Part shown: piece by piece, positions 1 through 13,223 of the stretch
How positions within the stretch are numbered: the first letter of the stretch is position 1
Layout of the letters: each line of letters opens with the position of its first letter
Assembly: GCF_037975245.1 (NCBI RefSeq)
Contig: NC_092562.1
Location: forward strand, 17,747,521 to 17,811,520
From: Apostichopus japonicus
Lineage: Eukaryota; Echinodermata; Holothuroidea; Aspidochirotida; Stichopodidae
DNA: 64,000 nucleotides
Direction: 5' to 3'
Translations under genes and position numbers: made by a program
The notes under the pieces: model-generated
The model's database searches: none
What the model was told of the DNA's origin: nothing
What the model saw: only the letters and a program-made list of their open reading frames with translations

Positions 1-412
1 GGTGATGACGTCTTTTGCCGATCTTTTACAGCAAGTGCCTACACGGGGAGCTGTAAGTATTAGTTAATCCACCTAATATCTCAGTCCATACAGTGGCGCG
101 ATGGCTTGGCGCACTGTACGAGCTGATGATCGAGACTCTCTTTTGCATCCGTTGTTCGAACCCCGGGTGATGACGTCTTTTGCCGATCTTTTACAGCAAG
201 TGCCTACACGGGGAGCTGTAAGTATTAGTTAATCCACCTAATATCTCAGTCCATACAGTGGCGCGATGGCTTGGCGCACTGTACGAGCTGATGATCGAGA
301 CTCTCTTTTGCATCCGTGGTTCGAAACCCGGGTGATGACGTCTTTTACAGCAAGTGCCTACACGGGGAGCTGTAAGTATTAGTTAATCCACCTAATATCT
401 CAGTCCATACAG

Positions 413-424
413 TGGCGCGATGGC
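413..424 (+). promoter_or_regulatory. Pol III A-box-like element (example monomer)
   Basis: TGGCGCGATGGC fits the A-box consensus TRGYNNARNNGG except for G at the seventh position and C at the last. It recurs in nearly every monomer (for example 94-105 and 259-270). It lies in an imperfect hairpin, CAGTGGCGC facing GCGCACTG. It is annotated once here to represent the array. Match by eye; no transcription evidence. Confidence 0.6.
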
Positions 425-471
425 TTGGCGCACTGTACGAGCTGATGATCGAGACTCTCTTTTGCATCCGT

Positions 472-482
472 GGTTCGAACCC
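472..482 (+). promoter_or_regulatory. Pol III B-box-like element (example monomer)
   Basis: GGTTCGAACCC contains a perfect B-box core (GWTCRANNC) as a 10-bp palindrome, GGTTCGAACC. It starts 59 bp after the A box, somewhat farther than in an ordinary tRNA gene but within the range of SINEs and intron-containing tRNA genes. It recurs in most monomers; a minority have GTTGTTCGAA or GGCTCGAACC. The same box is kept in the diverged 161-bp array, and a weaker form (GGCTCGAGACC) in the SINE near 45464. Confidence 0.65.
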
Positions 483-496
483 CGGGTGATGACGTC

Positions 497-511
497 TTTT
501 GCCGATCTTTT
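497..511 (+). terminator. T-runs after the B box (candidate Pol III terminators)
   Basis: Two TTTT runs (497-500 and 508-511) lie about 15 and 26 bp after the B box of the example monomer. Short and 157-bp monomers keep only one or two of these runs. An earlier TTTT also lies between the A and B boxes of each monomer and could end transcripts prematurely. Candidate only. Confidence 0.35.
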
Positions 512-3500
512 ACAGCAAGTGCCTACACGGGAAGCTGTAAGTATTAGTTAATCCACCTAATATCTCAGTCCATACAGTGGCGCGATGGCTTGGCGCACTG
601 TACGAGCTGATGATCGAGACTCTCTTTTGCATCCGTGGTTCGAACCCCGGGTGATGACGTCTTTTACAGCAAATGCCTACACGGGGAGCTGTAAGTATTA
701 GTTAATCCACCTAATATCTCAGTCCATACAGTGGCGCGATGGCTTGGCGCACTGTACGAGCTGATGATCGAGACTCTCTTTTGCATCCGTGGTTCGAAAC
801 CCGGGTGATGACGTCTTTTGCCGATCTTTTACAGCAAGTGCCTACACGGGGAGCTGTAAGTATTAGTTAATCCACCTAATATCTCAGTCCATACAGTGGC
901 GCGATGGCTTGGCGCACTGTACGAGCTGATGATCGAGACTCTCTTTTGCATCCGTGGTTCGAACCCCGGGTGATGACGTCTTTTACAGAAAGTGCCTACA
1001 CGGGGAGCTGTAAGTATTAGTTAATCCACCTAATATCTCAGTCCATACAGTGGCGCGATGGCTTGGCGCACTGTACGAGCTGATGATCGAGACTCTCTTT
1101 TGCATCCGTGGTTCGAACCCCGGGTGATGACGTCTTTTACAGCAAGTGCCTACACGGGGAGCTGTAAGTATTAGTTAATCCACCTAATATCTCAGTCCAT
1201 ACAGTGGCGCGATGGCTTGGCGCACTGTACGAGCTGATGATCGAGACTCTCTTTTGCATCCGTGGTTCGAACCCCGGGTGATGACGTCTTTTGCCGATCT
1301 TTTACAGCAAGTGCCTACACGGGGAGCTGTAAGTATTAGTTAATCCACCTAATATCTCAGTCCATACAGTGGCGCGATGGCTTGGCGCACTGTACGAGCT
1401 GATGATCGAGACTCTCTTTTGCATCCGTGGTTCGAACCCCGGATGATGACGTCTTTTGCCGATCTTTTACAGCAAGTGCCTACACGGGAGCTGTAAGTAT
1501 TAGTTAATCCACCTAATATCTCAGTCCATACAGTGGCGCGATGGCTTGGCGCACTGTACGAGCTGATGATCGAGACTCTCTTTTGCATCCGTGGTTCGAA
1601 CCCCGGGTGATGACGTCTTTTACAGCAAGTGCCTACACGGGGAGCTGTAAGTATTAGTTAATCCACGTAATATCTCAGTTCATACAGTGGCGCGATGGCT
1701 TGGCGCACTGTACGAGCTGATGATCGAGACTCTCTTTTGCATCCGTGGTTCGAACCCCGGGTGATGACGTCTTTTGCCGATCTTTTACAGCAAGTGCCTA
1801 CACGGGGAGCTGTAAGTATTAGTTAATCCACCTAATATCTCAGTCCATACAGTGGCGCGATGGCTTGGCGCACTGTACGAGCTGATGATCGAGACTCTCT
1901 TTTGCATCCGTGGTTCGAACCCCGGGTGATGACGTCTTTTGCCGATCTTTTACAGCAAGTGCCTACACGGGGAGCTGTAAGTATTAGTTAATCCACCTAA
2001 TATCTCAGTCCATACAGTGGCGCGATGGCTTGGCGCACTGTACGAGCTGATAATCGAGACTCTCTTTTGCATCCGTGGTTCGAACCTCGGGTGATGACGT
2101 CTTTTACAGCAAGTGCCTACACGGGGAGCTGTAAGTATTAGTTAATCCACCTAATATCTCAGTCCATACAGTGGCGCGATGGCTTGGCGCACTGTACGAG
2201 CTGATGATCGAGACTCTCTTTTGCATCCGTGGTTCGAACCCCGGGTGATGACGTCTTTTGCCGATCTTTTACAGCAAGTGCCTACACGGGGAGCTGTAAG
2301 TATTAGTTAATCCACCTAATATCTCAGTCCATAGAGTGGCCCGATGGCTTGGCGCACTGTACGAGCTGGTGATCGAGACTCTCTTTTGCATCCGTGGTTC
2401 GAACCCCGGGTGATGACGTCTTTTACAGCAAGTGCCTACACGGGGAGCTGTAAGTATTAGTTAATCCACCTAATATCTCAGTCCATACAGTGGCGCGATG
2501 GCTTGGCGCACTGTACGAGCTGGTGATCGAGACTCTCTTTTGCATCCGTGGTTCGAACCCCGGGTGATGACGTCTTTTGCCGATCTTTTACAGCAAGTGC
2601 CTAAACGGGAAGCTGTAAGTATTAGTTAATCCACCTAATATCTCAGTCCATACAGTGGCGCGATGGCTTGGCGCACTGTACGAGCTGATGATCGAGACTC
2701 TCTTTTGCATCCGTGGTTCGAACCCCGGGTGATGACGTCTTTTACAGCAAATGCCTACACGGGGAGCTGAAAGTATTAGTTAATCCACCTAATATCTCAG
2801 TCCATACAGTGGCGCGATGGCTTGGCGCACTGTACGAGCTGATGATCGAGACTCTCTTTTGCATCCGTGGTTCGAACCCCGGGTGATGACGTCTTTTGCC
2901 GATCTTTTACAGCAAGTGCCTACACGGGGAGCTGTAAGTATTAGTTAATCCACCTAATATCTCAGTCCATACAGTGGCGCGATGGCTTGGCGCACTGTAC
3001 GAGCTGATGATCGAGACTCTCTTTTGCATCCGTGGTTCGAACCCCGGGTGATGACGTCTTTTACAGCAAGTGCCTACACGGGGAGCTGTAAGTATTAGTT
3101 AATCCACCTAATATCTCAGTCCATACAGTGGCGCGATGGCTTGGCGCACTGTACGAGCTGATGATCGAGACTCTCTTTTGAATCCGTGGTTCGAACCCCG
3201 GGTGATGACGTCTTTTGCCGATCTTTTACAGCAAGTGCCTACACGGGGAGCTGTAAGTATTAGTTAATCCACCTAATATCTCAGTCCATACAGTGGCGCG
3301 ATGGCTTGGCGCACTGTACGAGCTGATGATCGAGACTCTCTTTTGCATCCGTGGTTCGAACCCCGGGTGATGACGTCTTTTACAGCAAGTGCCTACACGG
3401 GGAGCTGTAAGTATTAGTTAATCCACCTAATATCTCAGTCCATACAGTGGCGCGATGGCTTGGCGCACTGTACGAGCTGATGATCGAGACTCTCTTTTGC

Positions 3501-6500
3501 ATCCGTGGTTCGAACCCCGGGTGATGACGTCTTTTGCCGATCTTTTACAGCAAGTGCATACACGGGGAGCTGTAAGTATTAGTTAATCCACCTAATATCT
3601 CAGTCCATACAGTGGCGCGATGGCTTGGCGCACTGTACGAGCTGATGATCGAGACTCTCTTTTGCATCCGTGGTTCGAACCCCGGGTGATGACGTCTTTT
3701 ACAGCAAATGCCTACACGGGGAGCTGTAAGTATTAGTTAATCCACCTAATATCTCAGTCCATACAGTGGCGCGATGGCTTGGCGCACTGTACGAGCTGAT
3801 GATCGAGACTCTCTTTTGCATCCGTGGTTCGAAACCCGGGTGATGACGTCTTTTGCCGATCTTTTACAGCAAGTGCCTACACGGGGAGCTGTAAGTATTA
3901 GTTAATCCACCTAATATCTCAGTCCATACAGTGGCGCGATGGCTTGGCGCACTGTACGAGCTGATGATCGAGACTCTCTTTTGCATCCGTGGTTCGAACC
4001 CCGGGTGATGACGTCTTTTACAGCAAGTGCCTACACGGGGAGCTGTAAGTATTAGTTAATCCACCTAATATCTCAGTCCATACAGTGGCGCGATGGCTTG
4101 GCGCACTGTACGAGCTGATGATCGAGACTCTCTTTTGCATCCGTGGTTCGAACCCCGGGTGATGACGTCTTTTACAGCAAGTGCCTACACGGGGAGCTGT
4201 AAGTATTAGTTAATCCACCTAATATCTCAGTCCATACAGTGGCGCGATGGCTTGGCGCACTGTACGAGCTGATGATCGAGACTCTCTTTTGCATCCGTGG
4301 TTCGAACCTCGGGTGATGACGTCTTTTACAGCAAGTGCCTACACGGGGAGCTGTAAGTATTAGTTAATCCACCTAATATCTCAGTCCATACAGTGGCGCG
4401 ATGGCTTGGCGCACTGCACGAGCTGATGATCGAGACTCTCTTTTGCATCCGTGGTTCGAACCCCGGGTGATGACGTCTTTTGCCGATCTTTTACAGCAAG
4501 TGCCTACACGGGGAGCTGTAAGTATTAGTTAATCCACCCAATATCTAAGTCCATACAGTGGCGCGATGGCTTGGCGCACTGTACGAGCTGATGATCGAGA
4601 CTCTCTTTTGCATCCGTGGTTCGAACCCCGGGTGATGACGTCTTTTGCCGATCTTTTACAGCAAGTGCCTACACGGGGAGCTGTAAGTATTAGTTAATCC
4701 ACCTAATATCTCAGTCCATACAGTGGCGCGATGGCTTGGCGCACTGTACGAGCTGATGATCGAGACTCTCTTTTGCATCCGTGGTTCGAACCCCGGGTGA
4801 TGACGTCTTTTGCCGATCTTTTACAGCAAGTGCCTAAAAGGGGAGCTGTGAGTATTAGTTAATCCACCTAATATCTCAGTCCATACAGTGGCGCGATGGC
4901 TTGGCGCACTGTACGAGCTGATGATCGAGACTCTCTTTTGCATCCGTGGTTCGAACCCGGGGTGATGACGTCTTTTACAGCAAGTGCCTACACGGGGAGC
5001 TGTAAGTATTAGTTAATCCACCTAATATCTCAGTCCATACAGTGGCGCGATGGCTTGGCGCACTGTACGAGCTGATGATAGAGACTCTCTTTTGCATCCG
5101 TGGTTCGAACCCCGGGTGATGACGTCTTTTACAGCAAATGCCTACACGGGGAGCTGTAAGTATTAGTTAATCCACCTAATATCTCAGTCCATACAGTGGC
5201 GCGATGGCTTGGCGCACTGTACGAGCTGATGATCGAGACTCTCTTTTGCATCCGTGGTTCGAACCCCGGGTGATGACGTCTTTTGCCGATCTTTTACAGC
5301 AAGTGCCTACACGGGGAGCTGTAAGTATTAGTTAATCCACCTAATATCTCAGTCCATACAGTGGCGCGATGGCTTGGCGCACTGTACGAGCTGATGATCG
5401 AGACTCTCTTTTGCATCCGTTGTTCGAACCCCGGGTGATGACGTCTTTTGCCGATCTTTTACAGCAAGTGCCTACACGGGGAGCTGTAAGTATTAGTTAA
5501 TCCACCTAATATCTCAGTCCATACAGTGGCGCGATGGCTTGGCGCACTGTACGAGCTGATGATCGAGACTCTCTTTTGCATCCGTGGTTCGAAACCCGGG
5601 TGATGACGTCTTTTACAGCAAGTGCCTACACGGGGAGCTGTAAGTATTAGTTAATCCACCTAATATCTCAGTCCATACAGTGGCGCGATGGCTTGGCGCA
5701 CTGTACGAGCTGATGATCGAGACTCTCTTTTGCATCCGTGGTTCGAACCCCGGGTGATGACGTCTTTTGCCGATCTTTTACAGCAAGTGCCTTCACGGGA
5801 AGCTGTAAGTATTAGTTAATCCACCTAATATCTCAGTCCATACAGTGGCGCGATGGCTTGGCGCACTGTACGAGCTGATGATCGAGACTCTCTTTTGCAT
5901 CCGTGGTTCGAACCCCGGGTGATGACGTCTTTTACAGCAAATGCCTACACGGGGAGCTGTAAGTATTAGTTAATCCACCTAATATCTCAGTCCATACAGT
6001 GGCGCGATGGCTTGGCGCACTGTACGAGCTGATGATCGAGACTCTCTTTTGCATCCGTGGTTCGAAACCCGGGTGATGACGTCTTTTGCCGATCTTTTAC
6101 AGCAAGTGCCTACACGGGGAGCTGTAAGTATTAGTTAATCCACCTAATATCTCAGTCCATACAGTGGCGCGATGGCTTGGCGCACTGTACGAGCTGATGA
6201 TCGAGACTCTCTTTTGCATCCGTGGTTCGAACCCCGGGTGATGACGTCTTTTACAGAAAGTGCCTACACGGGGAGCTGTAAGTATTAGTTAATCCACCTA
6301 ATATCTCAGTCCATACAGTGGCGCGATGGCTTGGCGCACTGTACGAGCTGATGATCGAGACTCTCTTTTGCATCCGTGGTTCGAACCCCGGGTGATGACG
6401 TCTTTTACAGCAAGTGCCTACACGGGGAGCTGTAAGTATTAGTTAATCCACCTAATATCTCAGTCCATACAGTGGCGCGATGGCTTGGCGCACTGTACGA

Positions 6501-9049
6501 GCTGATGATCGAGACTCTCTTTTGCATCCGTGGTTCGAACCCCGGGTGATGACGTCTTTTGCCGATCTTTTACAGCAAGTGCCTACACGGGGAGCTGTAA
6601 GTATTAGTTAATCCACCTAATATCTCAGTCCATACAGTGGCGCGATGGCTTGGCGCACTGTACGAGCTGATGATCGAGACTCTCTTTTGCATCCGTGGTT
6701 CGAACCCCGGGTGATGACGTCTTTTGCCGATCTTTTACAGCAAGTGCCTACACGGGAGCTGTAAGTATTAGTTAATCCACCTAATATCTCAGTCCATACA
6801 GTGGCGCGATGGCTTGGCGCACTGTACGAGCTGATGATCGAGACTCTCTTTTGCATCCGTGGTTCGAACCCCGGGTGATGACGTCTTTTACAGCAAGTGC
6901 CTACACGGGGAGCTGTAAGTATTAGTTAATCCACGTAATATCTCAGTTCATACAGTGGCGCGATGGCTTGGCGCACTGTACGAGCTGATGATCGAGACTC
7001 TCTTTTGCATCCGTGGTTCGAACCCCGGGTGATGACGTCTTTTGCCGATCTTTTACAGCAAGTGCCTACACGGGGAGCTGTAAGTATTAGTTAATCCACC
7101 TAATATCTCAGTCCATACAGTGGCGCGATGGCTTGGCGCACTGTACGAGCTGATGATCGAGACTCTCTTTTGCATCCGTGGTTCGAACCCCGGGTGATGA
7201 CGTCTTTTGCCGATCTTTTACAGCAAGTGCCTACACGGGGAGCTGTAAGTATTAGTTAATCCACCTAATATCTCAGTCCATACAGTGGCGCGATGGCTTG
7301 GCGCACTGTACGAGCTGATAATCGAGACTCTCTTTTGCATCCGTGGTTCGAACCTCGGGTGATGACGTCTTTTACAGCAAGTGCCTACACGGGGAGCTGT
7401 AAGTATTAGTTAATCCACCTAATATCTCAGTCCATACAGTGGCGCGATGGCTTGGCGCACTGTACGAGCTGATGATCGAGACTCTCTTTTGCATCCGTGG
7501 TTCGAACCCCGGGTGATGACGTCTTTTGCCGATCTTTTACAGCAAGTGCCTACACGGGGAGCTGTAAGTATTAGTTAATCCACCTAATATCTCAGTCCAT
7601 ACAGTGGCGCGATGGCTTGGCGCACTGTACTAGCTGGTGATCGAGACTCTCTTTTGCATCCGTGGTTCGAACCCCGGGTGATGACGTCTTTTACAGCAAG
7701 TGCCTACACGGGGAGCTGTAAGTATTAGTTAATCCACCTAATATCTCAGTCCATACAGTGGCGCGATGGCTTGGCGCACTGTACGAGCTGGTGATCGAGA
7801 CTCTCTTTTGCATCCGTGGTTCGAACCCCGGGTGATGACGTCTTTTGCCGATCTTTTACAGCAAGTGCCTAAACGGGAAGCTGTAAGTATTAGTTAATCC
7901 ACCTAATATCTCAGTCCATACAGTGGCGCGATGGCTTGGCGCACTGTACGAGCTGATGATCGAGACTCTCTTTTGCATCCGTGGTTCGAACCCCGGGTGA
8001 TGACGTCTTTTACAGCAAATGCCTACACGGGGAGCTGAAAGTATTAGTTAATCCACCTAATATCTCAGTCCATACAGTGGCGCGATGGCTTGGCGCACTG
8101 TACGAGCTGATGATCGAGACTCTCTTTTGCATCCGTGGTTCGAACCCCGGGTGATGACGTCTTTTGCCGATCTTTTACAGCAAGTGCCTACACGGGGAGC
8201 TGTAAGTATTAGTTAATCCACCTAATATCTCAGTCCATACAGTGGCGCGATGGCTTGGCGCACTGTACGAGCTAATGATCGAGACTCTCTTTTGCATCCG
8301 TGGTTCGAACCCCGGGCGATGACGTCTTTTACAGCAAGTGCCTACACGGGGAGCTGTAAGTATTAGTTAATCCACTTAATATCTCAGTCCATACAGTGGC
8401 GCGATGGCTTGGCGCACTGTACGAGCTGATGATCGAGACTCTCTTTTGCATCCGTGGTTCGAACCCCGGGCGATGACGTCTTTTACAGCAAATGCCTACA
8501 CGGGGAGCTGTAAGTGTTAGTTAATCCACCTAATATCTCAGTCCATACAGTGGCGCGATGGCTTGGCGCACTGTACGAGCTGATGATCGAGACTCTCTTT
8601 TGCATCCGTGGTTCGAACCCCGGGTGATGACGTCTTTTACAGCAAGTGCCTACACGGGGAGCTGTAAGTATTAGTTAATCCACCTAATATCTCAGTCCAT
8701 ACAGTGGCGCGATGGCTTGGCGCACTGTACGAGATGATGATCGAGACTCTCTTTTGCATCCGTGGTTCGAACCCGGGGTAATGACGTCTTTTACAGCAAG
8801 TGCCTACACGGGGAGCTGTAAGTATTAGTTAATCCACCTAATATCTCAGTCCATAGAGTGGCGCGATGGCTTGGCGCACTGTACGAGCTGATGATCGAGA
8901 CTCTCTTTTGCATCCGTGGTTCGAACCCCGGGTGATGACGTCTTTTGCCGATCTTTTACAGCAAGTGCCTACACGGGGAGCTGTAAGTGTTAGTTAATCC
9001 ACCTAATATCTCAGTCCATACAGTGGCGCGATGGCTTGGCGCACTGTAC

Positions 9050-12000
9050 GAGCTGATGATCGAGACTCTCCTTTGCATCCGTGGTTCGAACCCCGGGTGA
9101 TGATGTCTTTTACAGCAAGTGCCTACACGGGGAGTTGTAAGTATTAGTTAATCCACCTAATATCTCAGTCCATACAGTGGCGCACTGTACGAGCTGATGA
9201 TCGAGACTCTCTTTTGCATCCGTGGTTCGAACCCCGGGTGATGACGTCTTTTGCCGATCTTTTACAGCAAGTGCCTACACGGGGAGCTGTAAGTATTAGT
9301 TAATCCACCTAATATCTCAGTCCATACAGTGGCGCGATGGCTTGGCGCACTGTACGAGCTGATGATCGAGACTCTCTTTTGCATCCGTGGTTCGAACCCC
9401 GGGTGATGACGTCTTTTGCCGATCTTTTACAGCAAGTGCCTACACGGGGAGCTGTAGGTATTAGTTAATCCACCTAATATCTCAGTCCATACAGTGGCGC
9501 GATGGCTTGGCGCACTGTACGAGCTGATGATCGAGACTCTCTTTTGCATCCGTGGTTCGAACCCCGGGTGATGACGTCTTTTACAGCAAGTGCCTACACG
9601 GGGAGCTGTAAGTATTAGTTAATCCACCTAATATCTCAGTCCATACAGTGGCGCGATGGCTTGGCGCACTGTACGAGCTGATGATCGAGACTCTCTTTTG
9701 CATCCGTGGTTCGAACCCCGGGTGATGACGTCTTTTGCCGATCTTTTACAGCAAGTGCCTACACGGGGAGCTGTAAGTATTAGTTAATCCACCTAATATC
9801 TCAGTCCATACAGTGGCGCGATGGCTTGGCGCACTGTACGAGCTGATGATCGAGACTCTCTGTTGCATCCGCGGCTCGAACCCCGGGTGATGACGTCTTT
9901 TGCCGATCTTTTACAGCAAGTGCCTACACGGGGAGCTGTAAGTATTAGTTAATCCACCTAATATCTCAATCCATACAGTGGCGCGATGGCTTGGCGCACT
10001 GTACGAGCTGATGATCGAGACTCTCTTTTGCATCCGTGGTTCGAACCCCTGGGTGATGACTTCTTTTACAGCAAGTGCCTACACGGGGAGCTGTAAGTAT
10101 TAGTTAATCCACCTAATATCTCAGTCCATACAGTGGCGCGATGGCTTGGCGCACTGTACGAGCTGATGATCGAGACTCTCTTTTGCATCCGTGGTTCGAA
10201 CCCCGGGTGATGACGTCTTTTGCCGATCTTTTACAGCAAGTGCCTACACGGGGAGCTGTAAGTATTAGTTAATCCACCTAATATCTCAGTCCATAGAGTG
10301 GCGCGATGGCTTGGCGCACTGTACGAGCTGATGATCGAGACTCTCTTTTGCATCCGTGGTTCGAACCCCGGGTGATGACGTCTTTTGCCGATCTTTTACA
10401 GCAAGTGCCTACACGGGGAGCTGTAAGTATTAGTTAATCCACCTAATAACTCAGTCCATACAGTGGCGCGATGGCTTGGCGCACTGTACGAGCTGATGAT
10501 CGAGACTCTCCTTTGCATCCGTGGTTCGAACCCCGGGTGATGATGTCTTTTACAGCAAGTGCCTACACGGGGAGTTGTAAGTATTAGTTAATCCACCTAA
10601 TATCTCAGTCCATACAGTGGCGCACTGTACGAGCTGATGATCGAGACTCTCTTTTGCATCCGTGGTTCGAACCCCTGGGTGATGACTTCTTTTACAGCAA
10701 GTGCCTACACGGGGAGCTGTAAGTATTAGTTAATCCACCTAATATCTCAGTCCATACAGTGGCGCGATGGCTTGGCGCACTGTACGAGCTGATGATCGAG
10801 ACTCTCTTTTGCATCCGTGGTTCGAACCCCGGGTGATGACGTCTTTTGCCGATCTTTTACAGCAAGTGCCTACACGGGGAGCTGTAAGTATTAGTTAATC
10901 CACCTAATATCTCAGTCCATAGAGTGGCGCGATGGCTTGGCGCACTGTACGAGCTGATGATCGAGACTCTCTTTTGCATCCGTGGTTCGAACCCCGGGTG
11001 ATGACGTCTTTTGCCGATCTTTTACAGCAAGTGCCTACACGGGGAGCTGTAAGTATTAGTTAATCCACCTAATAACTCAGTCCATACAGTGGCGCGATGG
11101 CTTGGCGCACTGTACGAGCTGATGATCGAGACTCTCCTTTGCATCCGTGGTTCGAACCCCGGGTGATGATGTCTTTTACAGCAAGTGCCTACACGGGGAG
11201 TTGTAAGTATTAGTTAATCCACCTAATATCTCAGTCCATACAGTGGCGCACTGTACGAGCTGATGATCGAGACTCTCTTTTGCATCCGTGGTTCGAACCC
11301 CGGGTGATGACGTCTTTTGCCGATCTTTTACAGCAAGTGCCTACACGGGGAGCTGTAAGTATTAGTTAATCCACCTAATATCTCAGTCCATACAGTGGCG
11401 CGATGGCTTGGCGCACTGTACGAGCTGATGATCGAGACTCTCTTTTGCATCCGTGGTTCGAACCCCGGGTGATGACGTCTTTTGCCGATCTTTTACAGCA
11501 AGTGCCTACACGGGGAGCTGTAGGTATTAGTTAATCCACCTAATATCTCAGTCCATACAGTGGCGCGATGGCTTGGCGCACTGTACGAGCTGATGATCGA
11601 GACTCTCTTTTGCATCCGTGGTTCGAACCCCGGGTGATGACGTCTTTTACAGCAAGTGCCTACACGGGGAGCTGTAAGTATTAGTTAATCCACCTAATAT
11701 CTCAGTCCATACAGTGGCGCGATGGCTTGGCGCACTGTACGAGCTGATGATCGAGACTCTCTGTTGCATCCGCGGCTCGAACCCCGGGTGATGACGTCTT
11801 TTGCCGATCTTTTACAGCAAGTGCCTAAACGGGGAGCTGTAAGTATTAGTTAATCCACCTAATATCTCAGTCCATACAGTGGCGCGATGGCTTGGCGCAC
11901 TGTACGAGCAAATGATCGAGACTCTCTTTTGCATCCGTGGTTCGAACCCCTGGGTGATGACTTCTTTTACAGCAAGTGCCTACACGGGGAGCTGTAAGTA

Positions 12001-13223
12001 TTAGTTAATCCACCTAATATCTCAGTCCATACAGTGGCGCGATGGCTTGGCGCACTGTACGAGCTGATGATCGAGACTCTCTTTTGCATCCGTGGTTCGA
12101 ACCCCGGGTGATGACGTCTTTTGCCGATCTTTTACAGCAAGTGCCTACACGGGGAGCTGTAAGTATTAGTTAATCCACCTAATATCTCAGTCCATAGAGT
12201 GGCGCGATGGCTTGGCGCACTGTACGAGCTGATGATCGAGACTCTCTTTTGCATCCGTGGTTCGAACCCCGGGTGATGACGTCTTTTGCCGATCTTTTAC
12301 AGCAAGTGCCTACACGGGGAGCTGTAAGTATTAGTTAATCCACCTAATAACTCAGTCCATACAGTGGCGCGATGGCTTGGCGCACTGTACGAGCTGATGA
12401 TCGAGACTCTCCTTTGCATCCGTGGTTCGAACCCCGGGTGATGATGTCTTTTACAGCAAGTGCCTACACGGGGAGTTGTAAGTATTAGTTAATCCACCTA
12501 ATATCTCAGTCCATACAGTGGCGCACTGTACGAGCTGATGATCGAGACTCTCTTTTGCATCCGTGGTTCGAACCCCGGGTGATGACGTCTTTTGCCGATC
12601 TTTTACAGCAAGTGCCTACACGGGGAGCTGTAAGTATTAGTTAATCCACCTAATATCTCAGTCCATACAGTGGCGCGATGGCTTGGCGCACTGTACGAGC
12701 TGATGATCGAGACTCTCTTTTGCATCCGTGGTTCGAACCCCGGGTGATGACGTCTTTTGCCGATCTTTTACAGCAAGTGCCTACACGGGGAGCTGTAGGT
12801 ATTAGTTAATCCACCTAATATCTCAGTCCATACAGTGGCGCGATGGCTTGGCGCACTGTACGAGCTGATGATCGAGACTCTCTTTTGCATCCGTGGTTCG
12901 AACCCCGGGTGATGACGTCTTTTACAGCAAGTGCCTACACGGGGAGCTGTAAGTATTAGTTAATCCACCTAATATCTCAGTCCATACAGTGGCGCGATGG
13001 CTTGGCGCACTGTACGAGCTGATGATCGAGACTCTCTGTTGCATCCGCGGCTCGAACCCCGGGTGATGACGTCTTTTGCCGATCTTTTACAGCAAGTGCC
13101 TAAACGGGGAGCTGTAAGTATTAGTTAATCCACCTAATATCTCAGTCCATACAGTGGCGCGATGGCTTGGCGCACTGTACGAGCAAATGATCGAGACTCT
13201 CTTTTGCATCCGTGGTTCGAACC
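9050..13223 (+). repeat. Higher-order repeat, 1275-bp unit of eight monomers plus partial copies
   Basis: Two full tandem copies lie at about 10674-11948 and 11949-13223. Each holds, in order, a 155-bp monomer with CCTGGGTG, two 165s (the second with TAATAACTC), a 141-bp truncated monomer, two 165s (the second with TAGGTATT), a 154 and a final 165 with GAGCAAATG; these lengths sum to 1275. A 626-bp partial copy (first four monomers) precedes them at about 10048-10673, and a copy of the other half lies at about 9100-10047. The truncated monomers are at 9175, 10615, 11241 and 12516. Confidence 0.85.

Larger units (their letters stand above)
1..8463 (+). repeat. Displaced ~3.2-kb duplication within the array (offset 5268)
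   Basis: The stretch 1 to about 3195 recurs at 5269 to about 8463 with the same order of monomer lengths and the same private variants. Examples: GTTGTTCGAA at 151 and 5419, GGGGAGCTGA at 2761 and 8029, and an identical pair of long reverse frames at 1349 and 6617. After about 8465 the order of long and short monomers stops matching. Between the copies lie about 2 kb of other monomers. This indicates block transfer by unequal exchange or gene conversion. Confidence 0.85.
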
